Shown here piece after piece: positions 58,322 to 64,000 of a stretch of DNA of 64,000 nucleotides. Every line of letters starts with the position of its first letter. Within the stretch, counting starts at the first letter, position 1. Both the position numbers and the translations under genes were made by a program. Origin of the DNA: Arthrobacter sp. MYb229 (GTDB lineage Bacteria; Actinomycetota; Actinomycetes; Actinomycetales; Micrococcaceae); assembly GCF_002975405.1 (NCBI RefSeq), contig NZ_PCPS01000004.1, forward strand, positions 62,001 to 126,000, in the 5' to 3' direction. The notes beneath the pieces are model-generated. The model worked only from the letters and a program-made list of their open reading frames with translations. It was not told where the DNA came from and did no database searches.

Positions 58322-58623
58322 GCTTCTATCATCGCGCACATCGGACGGCGCGCATAAATGAATTTTTGGAAAATCCCGTATCTGTGGTGGAGCCGACAGC
58401 GCATCGTCCGAGGTATGGCTAAATCTGGCATTCCGCACGACGGCGGCAGAATTCTGGGCGCCCCGAGAGCAAGGAACTGGCGACCGCCCAAACGATGTCA
58501 GGCGCGAAGCGCAAGGGAATATCCCTTGGTGTGCGCCAGCCCGAGCAGACACGATAGGCTTAACCGGTATGTGTTTCCTACGGACCGCAACCAGCGGCCT
58601 CGTACTTTCCTTTGGAGTTGAAG
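58322..58623. promoter_or_regulatory. glyS upstream region with nested palindrome
   Basis: The 302-bp interval has no gene. It holds a perfect CAAGGGA-ATA-TCCCTTG (58512-58528) nested within GGCGC (58501-58505) and GCGCC (58533-58537). TAGGCT (58555-58560) is a plausible -10 box about 64 bases before glyS. No T-box-like anticodon domain or conserved T-box bulge is apparent. Confidence 0.45.
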
Positions 58624-60009
58624 ATGGCGCCACAGTCCAAGCTTGATCAGGTTATTTCCCTCGCGAAGCGTCGCGGATTCGTTTTTCAGGCTGGTGAAAT
58701 TTACGGTGGTTCCCGATCCGCATGGGATTACGGGCCATTAGGCACCGAGCTGAAGGAAAATATCAAGCGTGAATGGTGGCAGAGCTTCGTGCGCGGACGC
58801 GAAGACATGGTGGGGCTCGACTCCTCCATCGTTCTGCCTAAGGCTGTCTGGGAAGCCTCCGGACACGTCAAGACCTTCACCGACCCGCTGGTCGAGTGCA
58901 CCCAGTGCCACAAGCGCCACCGCGAAGATCACCTGATCGAGGCATTCGTAGCCAAGAAGGGCCGTGATCCAAAGGACGGCATGAGCGAGATCGCCTGCCC
59001 CGACTGCGGAACCAAAGGCCAGTTCACCGAGCCGCAGCAGTTCTCCGGCCTGATGAAGACCTTCCTCGGCCCGGTGGATACCGAAGCCGGCATGACCTAC
59101 ATGCGCCCGGAAACCGCGCAGGGCATCTTCGTGAACTTCGCCAACGTGCTCAACGCCAGCCGCAAGAAGCCGCCCTTTGGCATCGGCCAGATCGGCAAGG
59201 CGTTCCGCAACGAAATCACCCCAGGCAACTTCATCTTCCGCACCCGCGAGTTCGAACAGATGGAAATCGAGTTCTTCACCGCTCCGGAAGACGCCGATCA
59301 GTGGTTCAAGCACTGGGTTGACACCTGCTGGGCCTGGTTCCTGGATCTGGGCATCAACCCGGAGAACCTGCGCCAGTTCGACGTGCCGGAAGACGACCGC
59401 GCCCACTATTCGGCTGGCACCATCGACTTCGAGTACCGCTTCGGCTTCCAGGGCTCGGAATGGGGCGAGCTCATGGGCGTCGCCAACCGCACCGACTACG
59501 ACCTGACCAGCCACAAGGATGCTTCGGGTTCCGATCTGTCGTACTTCAACCAGGCCTCCGGCGAACGCTACGTGCCATTCGTGATCGAGCCTTCCTTCGG
59601 CCTGACCCGTTCCATGATGGCTTTCCTGGTGGATGCCTACACCGAGGACGAAGCACCGAATACCAAGGGCGGCGTGGACAAGCGCACCGTGCTGAAGCTG
59701 GATCCGCGTCTGGCACCGGTCAAGGCGGCCGTGTTGCCGTTGAGCCGCAACGAATCGCTGTCCCCGAAGGCCAAGGACTTGGCCGCCGAGCTGCGCAAGC
59801 GCTGGAATATCGATTTTGACGACGCCGGCGCCATTGGCCGCCGCTACCGCCGCCAGGATGAGATCGGCACCCCGTTCTGCATCACCGTGGACTTCGATAC
59901 TCTCGATGACCACGCGGTCACCATCCGCGAACGCGACACCATGGCGCAGGAACGCGTGGCCCTTGACCAGGTCACGACCTACCTATCCGAGCGTCTGAAC
60001 GGAGCCTAG
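58624..60009 (+). CDS. glyS: glycyl-tRNA synthetase, alpha2 type
   Basis: GlyRS charges tRNA(Gly). The 461-residue class II enzyme of the homodimeric type shows class II motif 1 around [17 protein letters not shown], motif 2 [28 protein letters not shown], and motif 3 [14 protein letters not shown]. An anticodon-binding domain (about 360-461) follows. [18 protein letters not shown] contains a zinc-like cysteine pair, with CTQCH earlier. TTTGGAG precedes the ATG at 58624. Confidence 0.97.
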   Translation: MAPQSKLDQVISLAKRRGFVFQAGEIYGGSRSAWDYGPLGTELKENIKREWWQSFVRGREDMVGLDSSIVLPKAVWEASGHVKTFTDPLVECTQCHKRHREDHLIEAFVAKKGRDPKDGMSEIACPDCGTKGQFTEPQQFSGLMKTFLGPVDTEAGMTYMRPETAQGIFVNFANVLNASRKKPPFGIGQIGKAFRNEITPGNFIFRTREFEQMEIEFFTAPEDADQWFKHWVDTCWAWFLDLGINPENLRQFDVPEDDRAHYSAGTIDFEYRFGFQGSEWGELMGVANRTDYDLTSHKDASGSDLSYFNQASGERYVPFVIEPSFGLTRSMMAFLVDAYTEDEAPNTKGGVDKRTVLKLDPRLAPVKAAVLPLSRNESLSPKAKDLAAELRKRWNIDFDDAGAIGRRYRRQDEIGTPFCITVDFDTLDDHAVTIRERDTMAQERVALDQVTTYLSERLNGA

Positions 60010-60014
60010 GGCGC

Positions 60015-60941
60015 ATGAGCGATCTAGCATTCCGCGCCTGGCGTTCTGGCGATGACCTCGAATTGCTGCAGATCTTCGGCGATCCGCTGTCTCCGCAGGC
60101 GTACCAGGACCGCACCATGCTGCGCGAGGACAGCGATGCGCCGTTCTCGCGCACCCTGGTGGCCACCAGCGAATCCGTAGCTATCGGCGCCGGCGTGATC
60201 TTTGCTTCCTCGCTGCACCCGCAGCGTTTGTGGCTCTACGTGGAGGTGGCCCCAACCCACCGCCGTCAAGGCGTGGGCACCGAGCTGGTGGCGCAGCTGC
60301 GGACTTTGATTCCGGCCGGGGAAAGCACCGAACTGAAGTCGCGGTACACCGTGACCGCCGGCGACCCGGCGCAGGCCGCCGGCGGTTTCTGTGCGGCCCT
60401 CGGACTGGGAGAGATCCAGGTATCGCGGGACGTCATCCTGGAACCCGGTGCGCTGGCCGAACCGGACTTTGACAACAACGACCGGGTCATCGAGGATATC
60501 GCTACCGGCAGCGTCGAATTGACCAAGCTTGTCATGGACTTCTACAACGCCACCCACCAGTGGGACCCGGCGAAGATGACCGTGGGCTCGGCGCAGAAGA
60601 TGCTGCTCGACGAAAGCACCGGCGCCCAGGGCGCCATCGTGCTGCGCGACAAGCCACGCAGCGAAGGCGGAAAGATCCTGGCCTTCGCGATCAGCTATAT
60701 CCCGGCCCGCGAGGAATCACCCACCGACGTGCTGGTGGGCTCCAACCCGGCATTCAGCGATGACCAGGTGGCCGAGTCGGTTCGCGACCTGGTTGCCATG
60801 CTGGTTTACCAATACCCGGTGAAGCTGGAGGTCGACTCGTCGATGTTCGTGCTTTCCTCCTTGGTGGATGCCCTGGCCACCGTTGAGCAGGCAACGATCA
60901 TCTCAACGACGCACATTCTGGCGAGCGACTACGCCAACTAA
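60015..60941 (+). CDS. tandem GNAT-like N-acetyltransferase
   Basis: This 308-residue protein has a recognisable N-terminal GNAT domain (RLWLYVEVAPTHRRQGVGTELVAQLRTL) and a second, degenerate GNAT-like half, the arrangement also seen in mycothiol synthase and relatives. It starts six bases after glyS and is probably co-transcribed with it. The acceptor is unknown. A terminator follows. Confidence 0.75.
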   Translation: MSDLAFRAWRSGDDLELLQIFGDPLSPQAYQDRTMLREDSDAPFSRTLVATSESVAIGAGVIFASSLHPQRLWLYVEVAPTHRRQGVGTELVAQLRTLIPAGESTELKSRYTVTAGDPAQAAGGFCAALGLGEIQVSRDVILEPGALAEPDFDNNDRVIEDIATGSVELTKLVMDFYNATHQWDPAKMTVGSAQKMLLDESTGAQGAIVLRDKPRSEGGKILAFAISYIPAREESPTDVLVGSNPAFSDDQVAESVRDLVAMLVYQYPVKLEVDSSMFVLSSLVDALATVEQATIISTTHILASDYAN

Positions 60942-60950
60942 GTAGTTCCC

Positions 60951-60982
60951 AGGCGGGACCCGGCAGGGTCCCGCCTTTGCTT
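60951..60982 (+). terminator. intrinsic terminator after the glyS operon
   Basis: AGGCGGGACCC and GGGTCCCGCCT form a perfect 11-bp stem around GGCA, followed by TTGCTTT. Confidence 0.8.
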
Positions 60983-61024
60983 TCCCCGCAATGCATTTGC
61001 CCAGTATCTGAGAAAGAACCACGA

Positions 61025-62011
61025 GTGAACAATTCGCTTAGCACCACCTTGAGCCCCGGCCTGAAGCTGGTGTATCTGCTGATCGCCGTGGCCACCGGAC
61101 TGCTCATGCCGATTCAGAGCCGCGTCAACGGTGCCTTGGGTGTTGAGCTGGGCGACGCGGTTGCCGCCGCGCTGGTCAGTTTTCTGGTGGGGCTGGTGGC
61201 ATTGACCATCATCCACCTTGTGGTCCCCGGCGCCCGCCGGGCCGCGCGCTCGGTGCCCCGCGTCATCCGCGAGCGTCAATTCCCGTGGTGGTATCTGGCC
61301 GCCGGCGCGGTAGGCGGATTTGTGGTGGTCAGCCAGTCGGCCGCGGTTCCGTTGGTTGGCGTGGCGCTATTTACCGTGAGCCTGGTGACCGGCCAGACCG
61401 TCGGCTCGATGATCGTGGACCGGATCGGCTTCGGTCCGGCAGGGCCACGAAAGATCAGTGCGCTGCGCCTGGCCGGGGCGGCGCTCACGGTGATCGGAGT
61501 AATCTGGGCCGTCAGCCCACGCATTAATACGGACATCGAGCTGACCACGCTGCTGCTGCCCATGATCTTCTCACTCGTGGTGGGCATACTCATGGGATTC
61601 CAATCGGCTTCCAACGGGGTGCAGGCACAAGCTTATGGCACCCCGATAACCGCTACACTGATGAACTTTGTCGTGGGCAGCTTGATGCTCGCGGTGATCT
61701 TGCTGGTGCGCCTGCCCGCTGTTTCCCCGCTCGGGGCCCCGCCAAGCCAATGGTGGTTTTACGTCGGCGGGCTGCTTGGATGCGTTTTTATCGGCGTCTC
61801 CGCATTCATGGTCAAGCATCTAGGGGTGCTGTTCACCGGCTTGTGCATGATCTGCGGCCAGCTGCTCGGCTCGCTCCTGATGGATTTGCTGGTACCCACC
61901 GACGGGTCGCAGATTAGCTTTGCCACGGTAGCCGGCACCGTGCTGACCCTGCTCGCGGTAGCGCTCGCATCGGTCAGCGGCACCGGAAAACTCACCCGCA
62001 AGCGCAACTAG
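61025..62011 (+). CDS. DMT family transporter (DUF606/YdcZ duplicated)
   Basis: This 328-residue membrane protein has about ten helices, made of two DUF606-like halves (LMPIQSRVNGALGVELGDAVAAALVSFLVGL in the first and LMGFQSASNGVQAQAYGTPITATLMNFVVGS in the second), an internal repeat typical of the drug/metabolite transporter superfamily. The GTG at 61025 is preferred because the frame's earlier start at 60977 lies in the terminator region. The substrate is unknown. Confidence 0.87.
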   Translation: MNNSLSTTLSPGLKLVYLLIAVATGLLMPIQSRVNGALGVELGDAVAAALVSFLVGLVALTIIHLVVPGARRAARSVPRVIRERQFPWWYLAAGAVGGFVVVSQSAAVPLVGVALFTVSLVTGQTVGSMIVDRIGFGPAGPRKISALRLAGAALTVIGVIWAVSPRINTDIELTTLLLPMIFSLVVGILMGFQSASNGVQAQAYGTPITATLMNFVVGSLMLAVILLVRLPAVSPLGAPPSQWWFYVGGLLGCVFIGVSAFMVKHLGVLFTGLCMICGQLLGSLLMDLLVPTDGSQISFATVAGTVLTLLAVALASVSGTGKLTRKRN

Positions 62012-62113
62012 GGGATTCTGCTCTCTATGGCTGACGGGCCATCAGGACCGCCGATGCGATTACGGCGCTTTGGGCTCGGCCCCGGGCTGCGCGCATGACC
62101 GGGCACCGGGTGC

Positions 62114-62590
62114 CTATTCGGCCACGAGACTTTTCCGCATCTTTACGCTTGTGGTTTCGTATCCGAGCGACTCGTAGAGCCCTCGCGCCGAGCGATTGAA
62201 GCCGAATACGCTCAGCCCCAGGGTGCACGCTCCTTGTGATCGCGCATAATCTTCGGCCAGCAGCATGCCTGCCTTGCCATGTCCCCTGCCGCGGGCATCG
62301 GAGTCGACGACAATGTCCCACACCCACCAAGAGGTCGGATCCTTCGACTGATCCGGTCCGACCCAGATATAGCCGACCGCAGATCCGTTCTCGTCGATCA
62401 GATTAAATACCGCATTCGCTGAATTGGGGCGCTCCGTGGGAAACGCCCCGCGGAGCGTAAGCTCCGCCTGCGACCTGGCGGCTTCGGTGGTGCTTCCCAA
62501 CGAGACCAGATCGGCGGCATACTCGCTGGCGCTTCGTTCCATCCATGCTGGGAACTCTGCGGGCTCCAAGGCAACCAGTCGAATAGTCAT
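62114..62590 (-). CDS. GNAT family N-acetyltransferase
   Basis: This 158-residue acetyltransferase has AVGYIWVGPDQSKDPTSWWVWDIVVDSDARGRGHGKAGMLLAEDYARSQGACTLGLSVFGFNRSARGLYESLGYE, which covers motifs A and B. The ATG at 62590 lies six bases after TAGGCT (62597-62602, minus strand) without a ribosome site, so it is probably leaderless. The acceptor is unknown. Confidence 0.88.
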   Translation of the reverse strand: MTIRLVALEPAEFPAWMERSASEYAADLVSLGSTTEAARSQAELTLRGAFPTERPNSANAVFNLIDENGSAVGYIWVGPDQSKDPTSWWVWDIVVDSDARGRGHGKAGMLLAEDYARSQGACTLGLSVFGFNRSARGLYESLGYETTSVKMRKSLVAE

Positions 62591-62596
62591 GGCTCA

Positions 62597-62602
62597 AGCC
62601 TA
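62597..62602 (-). promoter_or_regulatory. -10 hexamer TAGGCT for a leaderless GNAT gene
   Basis: On the minus strand TAGGCT-TGAGCC-ATG puts the transcription start at the start codon. TTCATC at 62621-62626 is an 18-base-spaced -35 candidate. Confidence 0.45.
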
Positions 62603-62685
62603 AGCCGATTTCTGCCACGGGATGAACGCCGCAATCGGCTACCAGCCGGTGAGCCCGGTGGCAGGCACCGCCCGGACGGCAACGA

Positions 62686-62727
62686 ATCCGGTTCCCGCGT
62701 TCGCCCTAAAACGGGCGGAAACCGGAT
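62686..62727. terminator. probable terminator of the siderophore-binding-protein gene
   Basis: Outer arms ATCCGGTT (62686-62693) and AACCGGAT (62720-62727) enclose an inner CGCCC/GGGCG hairpin with loop TAAAAC. It lies downstream of the minus-strand lipoprotein gene. No T-run is present. Confidence 0.4.
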
Positions 62728-62769
62728 CTCGTGCCGAGATGTGGGCAACACCTTCGAGCCGGCCAGCCG

Positions 62770-63759
62770 CTAGGAACCGAAGGTTTTGGCATCTTCGAGA
62801 ATGTCGATGAGCTGATCGAACCACTGCACGTAGCTGGCGTAGGTGTAGGGGCGTTTGTCATCCCACTCCACGACTTGGCCGGACTGCACCGCAGGCAGTG
62901 AGGAGAACACCGGATGGTCTTTGACCTGTGCTGCCGTCCCCGAGTAGCTGAGCACCACGTCTGCCGGGTAGTCACTGACCTTTTCCCAACTCAGTGAGGC
63001 CCACCCGCTATCAGCGGTCGGGCCGGCTATTTCGAATCCCAGGTCCTCGAGCAAGGCGAGCTGGCCGATGGTTTTCTGACCGACGTAGAGCTCATCGTAA
63101 CCGTTGAGCGCGATGATCCTCAGCCCGGGCTTTTCGGCAGCGATGCCCTTCAGCGTCTCGAGCCGCTCGGTGAAAGCCGTTTTGTCTTGCACCGCCGACT
63201 CGGTGTTCGTATCACCGCCGAGCGCTTCGGCTAGGGCGGCATAGTCCTCGATGACGCTTTGAACCGGGCGGCCGCCTGATTTAATCGGCAGGTATGGTGC
63301 GGTGGCGGTAGCTTCGCCCTGGACCTTCTCATCCCACCAGGTCCAGCCGGTGCCTTCGGAGTTGCCGTAGCCGATAATCACCTCGGGGTCCAAGGAGAGC
63401 AGCTTCTCCAGGTTGAACTCCGCGTCCTTGCCGACGATCGTCATCTGGCTGACATCCGCGTTGCCTACCGAAAGTCCGCCTTCTTCGGTGAGTCCATAGC
63501 CAAAGACACCGGTGGGGCGGACGCCGTAGTCCCACAGCGCGGCCGCGGAGTAGGAATCCACGACAATCGATTCGGGCAGCTGGTCCAGGGTAGTGGTCTT
63601 CTCATAGAACGAGTCGGTAAACGACCACGAGCCGTGCAGGGTCTCTGGCGAAGCGCCGGTGCTCGCATTTTCAGCGCTCTGCGCTCCACAGCTGGTGAGC
63701 GCGATGATTGAGGCGGCGCTGAGCATGGTCAGCAGCGTGCGTCGGGTAGGTGCAGTCAT
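62770..63759 (-). CDS. iron-siderophore ABC transporter substrate-binding lipoprotein
   Basis: This 329-residue protein has a twin-arginine-like start (TAPTRRTLLTMLSAASIIALTSC) with lipobox ALTSC (Cys25) and a periplasmic-binding FecB/FepB-type fold: PESIVVDSYSAAALWDYGVRPTGVFGYG, LDPEVIIGYGNSEG, and ADVVLSYSGTAAQV. Ligands of this family are ferric siderophores, haem or cobalamin. The gene follows an ABC ATPase gene in the same direction, so both belong to one uptake system. Confidence 0.9.
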   Translation of the reverse strand: MTAPTRRTLLTMLSAASIIALTSCGAQSAENASTGASPETLHGSWSFTDSFYEKTTTLDQLPESIVVDSYSAAALWDYGVRPTGVFGYGLTEEGGLSVGNADVSQMTIVGKDAEFNLEKLLSLDPEVIIGYGNSEGTGWTWWDEKVQGEATATAPYLPIKSGGRPVQSVIEDYAALAEALGGDTNTESAVQDKTAFTERLETLKGIAAEKPGLRIIALNGYDELYVGQKTIGQLALLEDLGFEIAGPTADSGWASLSWEKVSDYPADVVLSYSGTAAQVKDHPVFSSLPAVQSGQVVEWDDKRPYTYASYVQWFDQLIDILEDAKTFGS

Positions 63760-63839
63760 ATTCGGTTCATCTTTCGGTTAGGTGCGGCGCGTCCGGAGCC
63801 GGCCGGCCAAGGCAATATTCTGGTGGTGTTGACGAGCCG

Positions 63840-64000
63840 CTAGGCCCAGCTCTCTACGTCACCCAGGGGAACGACCAGCGGCGTCCGGGATACGGGGTCC
63901 TCGATGATCCGGCAGCGCAGCCCGAAGACCTCGTGAATCAGCTCTTCGGTGACGATCTCGGACGGCGCACCGGTGGCCACGATGGCGCCGTCCTTCATGG
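63840..64000 (-). CDS. ABC transporter ATP-binding protein (FecE/FepC type), C-terminal fragment
   Basis: Only the last 53 codons are in the window; the gene continues beyond position 64000. The visible segment reads MKDGAIVATGAPSEIVTEEL, then IHEVFGLRCRIIEDPVSRTP and ends LGDVESWA. This is the C-terminal region after the H-loop of siderophore-type ATPases (HVVVMKxGxIVAxGxPxEVlT). It lies 80 bases upstream of the binding-protein gene. Confidence 0.88.
   Translation of the reverse strand, partial: MKDGAIVATGAPSEIVTEELIHEVFGLRCRIIEDPVSRTPLVVPLGDVESWA

Overview
The window reads as chromosomal DNA of a high-GC Gram-positive actinobacterium, most likely the Micrococcaceae (Arthrobacter / Glutamicibacter group). 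This rests on the GC-rich codon third positions, the actinobacterial LigA architecture with its insertion in the helix-hairpin-helix region, a SAM-IV class riboswitch in front of metY-metX, the gatC-gatA-gatB operon, a stand-alone maltokinase-cap-like protein, and TANNNT -10 boxes placed for leaderless mRNAs. The genus is an inference. I see no rRNA, tRNA, CRISPR array, intact insertion sequence or prophage.

Layout. 1-12 kb is mostly housekeeping: the 3' end of ligA, an inositol-monophosphatase-like gene, a PAP2-like membrane protein with a start-codon problem, nagB, GNAT acetyltransferases, a MecA-N type penicillin-binding lipoprotein, and gatCAB closed by a strong terminator. 12-15.5 kb is a loose accessory stretch: a DinB-like protein, very small membrane proteins, an aminoglycoside-phosphotransferase-like gene and a frameshifted remnant of a conjugative coupling protein. 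15.5-24.6 kb is a solute-uptake locus: a ROK repressor, a complete Dpp/Opp-type ABC transporter (substrate-binding protein, two permeases, two ATPases), a Gfo/Idh/MocA oxidoreductase and an isochorismatase-type hydrolase. An AT-rich inverted repeat overlaps the promoter of the binding-protein gene. 24.7-33 kb holds LtrA, a HAD phosphatase, a MarR/MFS divergent pair sharing a palindromic operator, an aldo-keto reductase, and LysR plus tdh-kbl (threonine to glycine and acetyl-CoA).

33-37.6 kb is a large BTAD/AAA+ regulator followed by a covalent-flavin (BBE type) oxidoreductase. Direct CGAACG repeats lie between them in SARP-like register with a -10 box. Then come hutI with a repeat-rich leader, a methyltransferase and tpx. 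40.4-49.3 kb is the best-defined catabolic locus: SIS-domain isomerase/deaminase, ROK kinase, PfkB kinase, class II aldolase, sugar ABC transporter (binding protein and two permeases, no ATPase), CutC and a DeoR regulator. Related operator-like elements sit in front of both transcription units. The set is what a PTS-independent amino-sugar route ending in a ketose-1,6-bisphosphate aldolase would need.

49.4-64 kb contains a CPBP membrane protein, acetyltransferases, a VOC protein, the SAM-IV riboswitch with metY-metX (O-acetylhomoserine sulfhydrylation), an SGNH hydrolase, an esterase, a membrane-protein/GntR (YtrA-type) operon behind two large palindromes, an S4-domain protein, glyS, a DMT-family transporter and the end of an iron-siderophore ABC system that runs off the right edge.

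Recurrent themes are stem-loops between binding-protein and permease genes in both ABC operons, and seven genes whose -10 hexamer lies exactly six bases before the start codon.
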